This document shows positions 41,064 to 48,949 of a DNA stretch of 64,000 nt, in pieces; the stretch's first letter is position 1; each line of letters begins with the position of its first letter. This DNA is from Streptomyces aureocirculatus. Its GTDB lineage: Bacteria > Actinomycetota > Actinomycetes > Streptomycetales > Streptomycetaceae. Under the pieces are notes generated by a model. The model was not told the origin of the DNA. It was given only the letters and a program-made list of their open reading frames with translations, and did no database searches. Made by a program: the position numbers and the translations under genes. The stretch is taken from positions 124,001 to 188,000 of the forward strand of contig NZ_JOAP01000022.1 in assembly GCF_000720475.1 (NCBI RefSeq), written 5' to 3'.

Positions 41064-41361
41064 GGCAAGCGGTGGCGTGCGGAGGGCGGTCGCCTCTCGG
41101 CGAAAGGCTCCATGGGGCTTCAGCCGAACGATCGTCCCCATGGGCTATAGGTGAGGCCCGGGGACACTGTCCCCTCCGCAGCCACGTAGAGAAGAACGGC
41201 GGACCGGGCGGGGATGTTCCGGGCTAGTGCCCCTTATCGATGTGAACTGGGGCACACCGGGGAAGAGCGGGCGGTGGCTCGGTCGGCCCCGGGGCGGGAG
41301 CGGGCCTTTCCCGGAGGGCGGGCGGCCAGCGTGGGGCAGTTGGTGTGCGGCTCAGTGCGGC

Positions 41362-41604
41362 TCAGAACGGCATGCGGCCGCGGGTGCGCCGGCCGGCCGA
41401 GCCGCTGCGGCCCACCGCCTTGGAGCTGCTGCGGAAGGGCTTGCTGAAGATCCGTCCCAGGATTCCGGGAGCCTTGCTGCCCGCGCGCGAGCCGACTCCC
41501 AGGGTGCGCTGGGTGCCGCGTTCGGGGTGGCGTGACAGGCGGGGGACGAAGAAGGCGAGGACCGCGAGGACTATGCAGACCCCGACGATGCCGACGATCA
41601 CCAT
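41362..41604 (-). CDS. DUF6411 small membrane-anchored protein (80 aa)
   Basis: One N-terminal hydrophobic helix (MVIVGIVGVCIVLAVLAFF) is followed by the family's conserved basic tail: VPRLSRHPERGTQRTLGVG, then KAPGILGRIFSKPFRSSSKA and AGRRTRGRMPF. The length is normal for DUF6411. GGGAG lies six bases before the ATG. Function unknown. Confidence 0.85.
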   Translation of the reverse strand: MVIVGIVGVCIVLAVLAFFVPRLSRHPERGTQRTLGVGSRAGSKAPGILGRIFSKPFRSSSKAVGRSGSAGRRTRGRMPF

Positions 41605-41967
41605 GAAAGACTCCCTGAAAGGTGGTGCGAAGAGTGAGGCGTGCCTGTCGAGTGCCCCGTGGCGCCTTCTCCATGCGGTGGCCGCCCCCGCCAGGCAGGC
41701 ACCCAACACCGGCAGCGGGAGCCTGTGTTGCGGCCGGGGCGTGTGTCGTCTCGGCCGCCCGGGGCATACCGCTCCCCCTGCGCGGGGCCCGGTTGCGCTA
41801 CGGCCGCACGCGGCGGCGTCAGAGGTTCGACGCATGGGTGGCCTGCTGGTTCCGGGCGGTCTTCTGGTCCCGGGCGGTCTCCTGGCCCCGGGTGGCCTCC
41901 TTGTCCCGGGTGGCCTGCTGGTACCTGGCCCGGGCCTTGCGGGCCTCACACAGCCGCGAGACACGAC
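41605..41967. repeat. Gap containing an 18-bp minisatellite (GGYCTSCTGGTYCCGGGY)5 at 41840-41929
   Basis: Five consecutive 18-bp units encode GLLVPG repeated if read from the ATG at 41834. A 65-codon frame (41834-42028) is theoretically possible and elastin-like, but third-position bias cannot be judged in such a repeat. No other gene is seen. Confidence 0.55.
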
Positions 41968-42237
41968 GTGCGCAATGCGACGCGGGTCCTCGGTGCCGAC
42001 AGCGACGTCCCTGCGCTCAGCGAGCTGATGGGTCAGCGGTCGCTGGCGATGGCAGTCATCGGACAGGCACTCTTCGACCAGCTCATCGGCGGGGTTTACT
42101 CTGCCATCCCCGCCGATGAGCTGCCCGAACCGGACGCTCGGCCGGCCTTCGCGGAGCGCATCCGCCAGTCACTTCCACCGGACCAGCACTTCACCGAAGA
42201 TGTCGCAGTCTCCGTGCTCGTGGGCCGGCTGAGGTAG
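41968..42237 (+). CDS. Hypothetical protein (89 aa)
   Basis: A GTG start gives a helical acidic protein: VLGADSDVPALSELMGQRSL, IGQALFDQLIGGVYSAIP, ADELPEPDARPAFAERIRQS and FTEDVAVSVLVGRLR. The codon bias is strong, so it is probably real. No family is recognised; it could be a fragment of a longer protein because no ribosome site is obvious. Confidence 0.5.
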   Translation: MRNATRVLGADSDVPALSELMGQRSLAMAVIGQALFDQLIGGVYSAIPADELPEPDARPAFAERIRQSLPPDQHFTEDVAVSVLVGRLR

Positions 42238-42349
42238 TCAAGGAGCGCAGTCCCGACCACACCACGTGCAGGGGCAGGCCGACCGTGCCGTGGGCGGGGC
42301 CGGCCAGGTCGTCCAGGCGCGCGGGGGGGCGCCGTACCACCCCCCTCCG

Positions 42350-42853
42350 TCAGGACCGGCCAGGCAGCCGGTGCACGGTGACGTCCTCGATGGCGCCGTC
42401 GGCTGCCTCCACGCTCATGTAGGTGCAGTAGGGCTGCCTGCGGCGGTCCGTGGGAGAGCCGGGGTTGAGCAGGCGCAGGCCGCCCGGTGTGGTGGTGTCC
42501 CACGGGATGTGGCTGTGGCCGAACACCAGGACGTCCAGGTCGGGGAAGCGGCGCTCGCAGCGGGTTTCGCGGCCCTTGGCGGCTCCGGTCTCGTGGACGA
42601 CGCCGAAGCGCAGGCCCGCCAGTTCGCGCCGGGCGGTCTCGGGCAGCCGCCGCTGCAGGCCGGGCCCGTCGTTGTTGCCGTGGACCGCGACGAGGTCACG
42701 GGCGCGGGCCTGGAAGAGGTCGAGCGTGGCCTCGTCGATCCAGTCCCCGGCGTGGACGACCACGTCCGCGCCGCTGATCGCCTCCAGCAGGGCGTCGGGG
42801 AGCTGTTTGGCCCGGGTGGGCAGGTGGGTGTCGGAGGTGAGTACGAGCCTCAT
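42350..42853 (-). CDS. YfcE-type metallophosphoesterase
   Basis: A 167-residue protein of the calcineurin-like superfamily. Metal ligands appear in order: LTSDTHLP (D, H), HAGDWID (D), GNNDGPGLQ (N, D), VVHETG (H) and GHSHIPW (H, H). It resembles the YfcE phosphodiesterase family that hydrolyses phosphodiesters with divalent metal. No partner gene is evident; it is monocistronic. Confidence 0.9.
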   Translation of the reverse strand: MRLVLTSDTHLPTRAKQLPDALLEAISGADVVVHAGDWIDEATLDLFQARARDLVAVHGNNDGPGLQRRLPETARRELAGLRFGVVHETGAAKGRETRCERRFPDLDVLVFGHSHIPWDTTTPGGLRLLNPGSPTDRRRQPYCTYMSVEAADGAIEDVTVHRLPGRS

Positions 42854-43085
42854 GTCCCCACGCTACGACGTGGGCGGCGCGAGCTGCGCGATACGGCGCG
42901 GGCCGCGCGGTCGGCGCGCTACGGCGCGGTCGGCCCGCCTGGCGGGTGAGGGACGGCGGTCGGTGCGCTCGTCCACGTACGCGCTGTGCTCCTGTTCACG
43001 TACGCGCCGTGCTGGCGCATGCCCTCATGTGCCCGCGCGCCGCGGGCCCTTGACGCACATCGTGGACTCCGGGCCCGCCCCACGG

Positions 43086-43355
43086 TCAGGAGAAGATGGC
43101 GTGCACCTGATCGACCGCCTCGGGCCCGTAGCCGACCGTGCCCACGGGGACCGCGCCCTCGATCGCCTCGATGATGCGCCCGGCCCACACCGGACCGAAT
43201 CCCCCGCACAGTTCGGTCAGTTGCACACCCTCGCCCACCAGGCGGCGCACCGCCTCGATGCCCTCCTCGGGCTTCCGCACCCCCACAAGGACCGTGCGGC
43301 ACGCGCCGGTGTCCGTGGCCGCTGTGTAGATGAATCCCCAGTGTGTGAGCGCCAT
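43086..43355 (-). CDS. DUF6506 protein
   Basis: An 89-residue protein with GFIYTAATDTGACRTVLVGV and ELCGGFGPVWAGRIIEAIEG, matching DUF6506 (about 100 residues, unknown function). A GTG at 43385 would add ten residues and lies close to the stop of the VOC gene (43393), suggesting coupling. The pair is on the same strand and probably co-transcribed. Confidence 0.75.
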   Translation of the reverse strand: MALTHWGFIYTAATDTGACRTVLVGVRKPEEGIEAVRRLVGEGVQLTELCGGFGPVWAGRIIEAIEGAVPVGTVGYGPEAVDQVHAIFS

Positions 43356-43392
43356 GGGTGGAAGGGTGAGTGATCCGCACCTCACCGTGGGC

Positions 43393-43791
43393 TCAACTGC
43401 TTGAGCCGGTGTCCACCCAGAAGCAGAACGGGTGGCCCGCCGGGTCGTACAGGACGCGTACGTCGGCCTGGGGCTGATGGTCCGCCAGGGTCGCGCCCAG
43501 GCTGAGAGCGTGTGCGAGGGCTGAGGCCATGTCGTTCACCTCGATGTCCAGGTGCATCATCATCTGCTGCGCCGATGGCGAAGGCGTGGCAGGCCACTGC
43601 GGGGGCGTGAACAGGGGTTCTGTCTGGAAGGACAGCCCGGTGCCGCCGTCAGGGGGTGCGATCTCGACCCAGTCCGGTTCCTGCTTCTTCACCGGCCAGC
43701 CGAGCAGGTCCTGGTAGAACCGCGCGAGCTCGCGGGCGTCGGGGGCATCAAGGGTGGTTGCGGTCAGCGTGAACCGTGGTGCGGGTGCCAT
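43393..43791 (-). CDS. VOC (glyoxalase/dioxygenase-fold) protein
   Basis: A 132-residue VOC-family protein. The fold's paired beta-alpha-beta modules are visible: LDAPDARELARFYQDLLGWP and MMMHLDIEVNDMASALAHAL, with LGATLADHQ and PAGHPFCFWVD in the second half. Metal-binding positions His (MHLDIEV) and Glu are candidates. The substrate is unknown. It is followed at once by the DUF6506 gene. Confidence 0.85.
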   Translation of the reverse strand: MAPAPRFTLTATTLDAPDARELARFYQDLLGWPVKKQEPDWVEIAPPDGGTGLSFQTEPLFTPPQWPATPSPSAQQMMMHLDIEVNDMASALAHALSLGATLADHQPQADVRVLYDPAGHPFCFWVDTGSSS

Positions 43792-43849
43792 GCGGTGCGG
43801 GTGCCCGGTTTCGCTACCGGGACACCGCCCTCCGGCCGCCCCGCCCCTG

Positions 43850-44047
43850 CGCCGGGTCCTGGACCTCGACCTGGTGGGCCCGTTCCTGTGCGGGCAGAAA
43901 GCGGCCCGGCGGATGATCGAGCAGGGCGGCGGCGGCCGGATCGTGAATGTGACCTCAATGCACGAGCATCAGCCGCGGGCGGGCGCCGCCCCGTACTGCG
44001 CCGCCAAGGGAGGACCCCGCCGGGGGCCGGTACGCCGGGCGGCATAG
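43850..44047 (+). pseudogene. Short-chain dehydrogenase fragment
   Basis: The translation LDLDLVGPFLCGQKAARRMI, GGRIVNVTSMHEHQPRAGAA and PYCAAKGG is the central part of an SDR of the glucose-1-dehydrogenase type, with the catalytic YxxxK (here Y-C-A-A-K). The first half with the TGxxxGIG loop and the whole C-terminal substrate region are missing. It lies directly upstream of two intact SDR genes on the same strand, so it may be left from a duplication. Confidence 0.6.
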
Positions 44048-44241
44048 GAATCCCCTATAGCGCCTGCTGTCTTTTCGTCTTTGCCTCTCGTTCTTTCGCG
44101 GACCTACCGTGAAACCGCTCGACGAGGTGCTCACCGCGATTTGTTCTCTCCGGATATTCGCGCTCTGTGTACGTCGACCCTTTTCCCGTCGAGCGGACCA
44201 TTAGGCGATTACGCGATTACGCGAGCGAGAGGACCGGTGGC

Positions 44242-45057
44242 ATGGCCACGTTGGAGAACGGATCGGAAACAGGAACAGGAACGGGCACGAGGACGGGAAC
44301 GGGGACGGGAGCAGGGGTGGGAGGGCTTGTGGGAAAGCGGGCCCTGGTCACGGGTGGTTCTCGTGGGATCGGGGCGGCCGTCGTGCGGCAGCTTCTCGAG
44401 GCGGGCGCCGAGGTGCTCACCACCGCCAGGTCGGCGACGGGCACGGTGCCCGAGGGCGCCGCCTTCGTGGCGGCCGACGTGCGGACGCGGGCGGGAGCGG
44501 AGGCGCTGGCCGCGGCCGCGCGGAAGGTGCTCGGCGGGGTGGACATCCTGGTCCACAACGCGGGCGGCGCGCAGCCGCACAAGGGTGCTCTGGCCATCCC
44601 CGAGGAGGAGTGGCTGGACGCGCTCGACCTGAACTTCCTGGCGGCGGTACGCCTTGACTCGCTGCTGGCCCCGGGGATGCGGGAACGGCGCTCGGGGGCG
44701 ATCGTGCACGTCTCCTCGGCCGCGGTGCCCACCGTGGCACCGCCGTTCCTGCACTACACCACGGCGAAGGCGGCGCTGGAGAACTACAGCCGGGGGCTGG
44801 CCGCGGAACTGGCGCCCTACGGAGTCCGGGTCAACACCGTGTCTCCCGGCCGGACCGCCACCCCCGGCGGCGAAGCCACCCGTGAGCAGTGGGCCCGCCT
44901 GAACTCCGGGCCCGGCCAGGACACCACCGCTCCCCCGCTGGGGCGTGACGGCCTGCCCGACGACATCGCCGACGCGGTGCTGTTCCTCATCTCCGGGCGG
45001 GCGAGCTGGCTGACCGGGAGCAGCCTCGTCGTGGACGGCGGTGAATTCCCCCGGTGA
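44242..45057 (+). CDS. SDR-family oxidoreductase with a hexanucleotide-encoded N-terminal repeat
   Basis: A 271-residue short-chain dehydrogenase. The cofactor loop is TGGSRGIGAAVV, the structural motif HNAGG (normally NNAG, with H for N), and the catalytic residues are S in VHVSSAA and Y/K in YTTAKAAL. Residues 8-24 are the repeat TGTGTGTRTGTGTGAG, encoded by 6-bp units. GAGAGGA precedes the ATG at 44242. The stop overlaps the GTG start of the following SDR, so translation is coupled. Confidence 0.85.
   Translation: MATLENGSETGTGTGTRTGTGTGAGVGGLVGKRALVTGGSRGIGAAVVRQLLEAGAEVLTTARSATGTVPEGAAFVAADVRTRAGAEALAAAARKVLGGVDILVHNAGGAQPHKGALAIPEEEWLDALDLNFLAAVRLDSLLAPGMRERRSGAIVHVSSAAVPTVAPPFLHYTTAKAALENYSRGLAAELAPYGVRVNTVSPGRTATPGGEATREQWARLNSGPGQDTTAPPLGRDGLPDDIADAVLFLISGRASWLTGSSLVVDGGEFPR
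44266..44313. repeat. Hexanucleotide array (GGNACR)7-8 in the SDR gene
   Basis: Units gaaaca, ggaaca, ggaacg, ggcacg, aggacg, ggaacg, gggacg and ggagca encode Thr-Gly dipeptides in the first 25 codons. Confidence 0.75.
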
Positions 45058-45848
45058 GTCACGTCAAGCATCCGGCGAATTACGTGAAGCAGCCGGAAAG
45101 GGAATTGCAGGGGAAGACCGCGCTGGTCACCGGCGGTACTTCCGGTATCGGTCTGGCAGCCGCCCGGCTGCTGGCCCGCGCGGGTGCCGAAGTCGTCATC
45201 ACCGGCCGCGACATCGAACGCGGCCGCAGCGCGGTGCACGCCGTGCAGGAGGGCGGTGTGGTCCGGTTCGTCGCGGCCGATCTGGCCGACCTGGGCTCGG
45301 TCGCCGAACTGGGCGTCAAGAGCGGTCCGGTGGACATCCTCGTCAACAACGCGGGTGCCTTTCCCACCTCGCTCACCGTCGAGCAGCGCGTGGCGGACTA
45401 CGAACGGGTCTTCGACACCAATGTGCGCGGTGCCTACTTCCTGGTCGCCGCGCTGGTGCCGCACATGCTCGAGCGGGGCGGGGGCAGCATCGTCAACGTC
45501 ACCTCGCTCTCGGCGTTCAAGGGCTTTCCCGGTGCCTCGGCCTACAGTGCGTCCAAAGCGGCGCTGACCTCGCTGACCCAGACATGGGCGGCGGAGTTCG
45601 CCGAGGGCGGTGTCCGGGTCAACAGTGTCGCGCCCGGTCCCACCCGTACCGAAGGTGTACTGGCCGCGTGGGGGGAACAGGGCAACGAGGGCGTGGCCAG
45701 GGGGCTGGGGCTGAAGCGGACGGCCCGGGCGGAGGAGATCGCCGAGGCGATCTGCTTCCTCGCCTCTCCTCGTGCCAGTTACATCACCGGCACCACGCTG
45801 CACGTCGACGCCGGGGGCGCCGTCTTCTCCGGCGGCACCGGCGTCTAG
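45054..45848 (+). CDS. SDR-family oxidoreductase (264 aa)
   Basis: The glycine-rich loop is TGGTSGIGLAAARLL, then NNAGAFPTSL, active-site S in VTSLSAFKG and Y/K in YSASKAALTSL. The C-terminus ITGTTLHVDAGGAVFSGGTG is classic SDR. The GTG start lies inside the stop of the previous gene (GTGA). The two enzymes may act in one pathway, but the substrates are not apparent. It converges with the LysR gene. Confidence 0.88.
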   Translation: MSHVKHPANYVKQPERELQGKTALVTGGTSGIGLAAARLLARAGAEVVITGRDIERGRSAVHAVQEGGVVRFVAADLADLGSVAELGVKSGPVDILVNNAGAFPTSLTVEQRVADYERVFDTNVRGAYFLVAALVPHMLERGGGSIVNVTSLSAFKGFPGASAYSASKAALTSLTQTWAAEFAEGGVRVNSVAPGPTRTEGVLAAWGEQGNEGVARGLGLKRTARAEEIAEAICFLASPRASYITGTTLHVDAGGAVFSGGTGV

Positions 45849-45857
45849 CGGAACACC

Positions 45858-46790
45858 TCAGGAGACCGGTACCGGGGTCAAGGAAAGGGGCGAGACGGGC
45901 TCGGCGGGCTCGGCGGGCTCGGCGGGCTCGGACCAGGTCTGCTGGCGCAGGAGTTGGAGCAGGGCTGTTTCCGCCGGGCCCGTGTCGGGCCGCAGTACGG
46001 CGATGACGGGCTGGGAGAGGGCCGGGGACACCGGGCGGGTGAGGTGCTCGTGGCCGGGGGGCACCGCGGAGGCCGTCACGAGTGCCGCCCCCAGGCCGTG
46101 CGCGGCCCAGCGCACGGCCGTCGCCGTCTGGGACACGCGGGCGGCGGTGGCCGGATCGCTGTCCCCCAGCGCGTTCAGCAGTACGCCGTCCAGGGCGCTG
46201 TCGCGGTCGAACCGCACCCAGGGCTCCCCCCGCAGCGCGCGCAGCTCGACGCGGTCCGCGGCGAGCTGGGGGTGGCCGGGGGCAAGGACCACGACGAGTT
46301 CCTCCTCGCCCAGGTGGTGGGCGTCGGCGGGGCTGCGCTCGCACGCCGCCATCAGGGCCAGGCCCAGCGCGCCCCGGCGGCACAGCCGCTCCAGCTCGGC
46401 GGAGCTCGGTTCCTCGAAGACGGTGACCTCAAGGCGGGGGTAGCGGCGGCGCAGCGTACGGAGCGCGTCCGGCAACTGGCGGGTGCCGAAGCCCATCTGC
46501 ACCGCGACCGCCACCTCGCCCACCAGTTCCTCGGCGCCGGCCCGCGCCGTCGCCCGCGCCCGCCGCGCCGCGCTCACCGCGGCCTGCGCCTCGCGCAGGA
46601 AGGCGCGGCCGACCGCGGTGGGCACAAGGCCGGTGGGCGTGCGGGTGAACAGGACCACGCCCAGTTCCCGTTCCAGGCCGCGGATCTGCTGGGACACCGA
46701 GGGCTGGGCGACGCGCAGCCGCTCGGCCGCCGCGGTCACCGAGCCCTCCTCGGCAACGGCCAGGGCGTACTCGAACTGGCGCAGGCTCAT
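45858..46790 (-). CDS. LysR-family transcriptional regulator
   Basis: 310 residues. The N-terminal HTH (1-60) is MSLRQFEYALAVAEEGSVTA then AAERLRVAQPSVSQQIRGLE. The C-terminal periplasmic-binding-like effector domain spans 90-290. Its C-terminus ends in EPAEPAEPAEP, a small tandem repeat of gagcccgcc. The Met at 46790 is preferred over an upstream one at 46859, which would add a Pro-rich tail. It converges with the SDR pair, which it may regulate. Confidence 0.85.
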   Translation of the reverse strand: MSLRQFEYALAVAEEGSVTAAAERLRVAQPSVSQQIRGLERELGVVLFTRTPTGLVPTAVGRAFLREAQAAVSAARRARATARAGAEELVGEVAVAVQMGFGTRQLPDALRTLRRRYPRLEVTVFEEPSSAELERLCRRGALGLALMAACERSPADAHHLGEEELVVVLAPGHPQLAADRVELRALRGEPWVRFDRDSALDGVLLNALGDSDPATAARVSQTATAVRWAAHGLGAALVTASAVPPGHEHLTRPVSPALSQPVIAVLRPDTGPAETALLQLLRQQTWSEPAEPAEPAEPVSPLSLTPVPVS

Positions 46791-46911
46791 CGGCTCCGGT
46801 CCCCTCCCCCGCGGGGGGACCGCAGTCCGCCCCGCTGTCATCGTGGTGAAGGTAGACAACCCGGTGCCGCGGGCGGGGATTCCCGCGGGCCCGGCCGGGC
46901 CGTGCGGAAGT

Positions 46912-48167
46912 TCAGTCGTCCTGCTGCTCCCTGACCCATTTCAGGGGGCCGGACCAACTGTAGGTGGGGCGTCCCTTGCCGCCGCTGGTGCGCAACGGCT
47001 TGCCCTGGTCGTCGACGCGCAGCACGTCGTGGCGCGCGCCGCTGGACCACTCAAGTTCCAGGTACCACCGCACGTCGTGCAGTTGCGTGTCGGCCGTGAT
47101 GCGGAAGACCTCGGAGTCGCTCTCGCTGACCGTGTACGGGAAGTCGCGCCGGCCCGCCCGGGGCCTGGTGCGCGGCGCCGCGTCGTCGAGGCCGACGGCG
47201 AAGGACTTGGGGGGCGCCGTGCCGCCGCAGCCGGTCCCCAGCCGGAAGTTGTTCCAGGACAGCGGCTCGCCGGTGCTCTGTACGCGGACGTTCATGCCCC
47301 GCAGGACGACGGTGTCCTTGCCCGTGCCCTGCACGGTGACCTCGATGTTCTGCGAGCCCGCCGCGACGGCGCCGAGGTCGCCGCCCCAGCCCGGCGCGTT
47401 CTGCGGCGCGGGCCGTTGCGGCACCTCGTCGGCGGAGCGGTTCACCAGGAAGGTCTGCAGGTAGCCGTCGTCGTAGGCGTACGGTCTGGTGCGCGCCGTC
47501 AGCGGCACGGCGGGGTCCTCGCCCTGGGCACCGCGGGACGCGGGGCCCTGGCCGTTGCCCGCTGAGGTGGTGGGTCCGGCGTTGTGCCGGTGTTTGCCGC
47601 TGGCCGCGCCGCTGTCCGCGCTGTCGTCCGCGTTGTGGTTGGTGAGCACGGCGGTGCCGATCCCGAGGACCGCGGTGACGGCGGCGGCTGCCGCGAGGAC
47701 GAGGGCCCGCCGTCGGCGCGACAAGGACGGCGGCGGCGAGGCGGTCGCCGGGCCCGGGCCCGGGCCCGGGTCCGGGCCTGACTGCTGCTGCCGAGTCTCA
47801 GGCTTCGGCTCAGGTTTAGGCTTCGGCTCGCGCTCGGGCCCGGGCTTGGACTTGGGCCCGGTCTCGGGCTTGGGCTTGGGCTCCGGTTCTGCCTCCGGTT
47901 CCGGTTCGGGTACGAGTGCGGGTGCGGGTGCGAGTTCGGGTGTGGGCTGCGGGGTGGGGGAAGTGGCGGGCCCGGGCGGGGCGGTGGTGGTGGGCTTGGT
48001 CTTGCGTCCCCGCTCCGCGTCCGCCAGGATCCATCGCCGGTGGGCTTCCACCAGTTCCTGGGGTGTCGCCCGGCACAGGCGGGCGAAGCGCTGAGCCCGG
48101 AGCGATCCTTGAGCTCCCGCAGCAGCTCCGCGAGCGACGCCGTCTCCATCTGCCCCATTTCCGTCAC
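46912..48167 (-). pseudogene. HTH-like/Pro-rich/membrane-anchored protein with a frameshift from a lost 7-bp repeat
   Basis: The N-terminal 24 codons (MGQMETASLAELLRELKDRS) are in one frame and the rest in another. The first frame would continue GLSAQRFARLCRATPQELVEAHRRW if TCAGCGC at the junction were present twice instead of once (ggctcagcgcTTCGCC), so loss of one 7-bp copy explains the break. Downstream are a Pro/Glu/Lys repeat region (PEPEPEAEPEPKPKP), a membrane helix (RRRRALVLAAAAAVTAVLGI) and a 200-residue extracellular domain (TFLVNRSADEVPQR...FRLGTGCG...WYLELEW). Reversible slippage, i.e. phase variation, is possible. If intact it would be a transmembrane regulator-like protein. Confidence 0.6.
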
Positions 48168-48263
48168 TGTGTTCCGGGGCCGAGACGCTCAGAGGATCAG
48201 GTGCGGTTCCGGTTGCCGTTCCGCCGCCGGTGCCGGCGCCCGCCCTGGCGGCGGGTGCGGGGG

Positions 48264-48866
48264 TCAGCGTGGGGTGGTGTCGTCGCCCTTGAACGGGGCA
48301 CCGTGGCCGGGCACGATCACATCCGCGGTGGCCAGCACCCGCAGCCGGGAGGCGCGCAGCACCTCGCGGTCGGGGGCCACCGGGTCCTCTGCCGGGCCCT
48401 GCGCGTGCCACCACAGGTCACCGGCGAAGGCGATGACGCCCGTGTCGGTGCCGGCGAGCAGGGTGATGTCCTCGGTGCTGTGGCCCGGGGTGCGGATCAG
48501 GCGCAGGGAGGGGGTGAGTTCGTAGCCTTCCGCGTCGCGGTTGTGCCACTGGTCGCCGCGGTATTCGACCTGGTGGTCGTGGATGCGGGCCTTGGGGAAC
48601 AGGCCCGCGTTCAGGGTGTTGTCCGGGTGGTGGTGGCTGAGCACCACATCGGTGATGTCGTCGGGTCCCAGGCCCAGCTCTCTGAGCGGGGCGAGGATGT
48701 TCTCGCGGCTTGCCACCATGCCCGGGTCGAAGATCACGTGCCGGCCCCCGTCGGTGATGTAGGAGACGGTGGCGGCGACTCCGGGGCCGGTGGAGCCGAC
48801 GTAACCGGTGGTCAGGATCGTGTAGGCGGCGCTGCGGCCGAGCTGTGCGGCTGTCATGGCTGTCAT
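48264..48866 (-). CDS. MBL-fold metallo-hydrolase
   Basis: A 200-residue metallo-beta-lactamase-superfamily protein. The metal motif is SHHHPDNTLN (HxHxDN variant, with N for the last H), plus D in VIFDPGM, H in TPGHSTED, D in AGDLWWH and H in VPGHGAP. It resembles MBL-domain-containing protein-1-type hydrolases. It is divergent from a GlxA gene across a palindromic operator, so that regulator may control it. The N-terminal start at 48866 or the Met at 48857 are both possible. Confidence 0.88.
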   Translation of the reverse strand: MTAMTAAQLGRSAAYTILTTGYVGSTGPGVAATVSYITDGGRHVIFDPGMVASRENILAPLRELGLGPDDITDVVLSHHHPDNTLNAGLFPKARIHDHQVEYRGDQWHNRDAEGYELTPSLRLIRTPGHSTEDITLLAGTDTGVIAFAGDLWWHAQGPAEDPVAPDREVLRASRLRVLATADVIVPGHGAPFKGDDTTPR

Positions 48867-48894
48867 CCTTGCGCCCGGTCCGCCGCGTGCACGA

Positions 48895-48940
48895 GTGGCA
48901 CATCTGCCGCTGATCGCAGGATTGGTGCCACCCGTGGCAC
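48895..48940. promoter_or_regulatory. GTGGCAC half-sites and palindrome GTGCCAC-CC-GTGGCAC
   Basis: A perfect 7+2+7 palindrome (48925-48940) lies nine bases before the GlxA start; a third GTGGCAC half-site is at 48895-48901. These sit between the divergent MBL and GlxA genes and resemble the inverted repeat at 14996-15030 beside the broken GlxA copy. Confidence 0.55.
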
Positions 48941-48949
48941 ACTGCGCGG

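Noticed and set aside
41025..41141. A longer start for the truncated hydrolase (upstream Met at 41141).
   Set aside because: It would place the intrinsic terminator within the coding region and the extra residues are unlike any hydrolase N-terminus.
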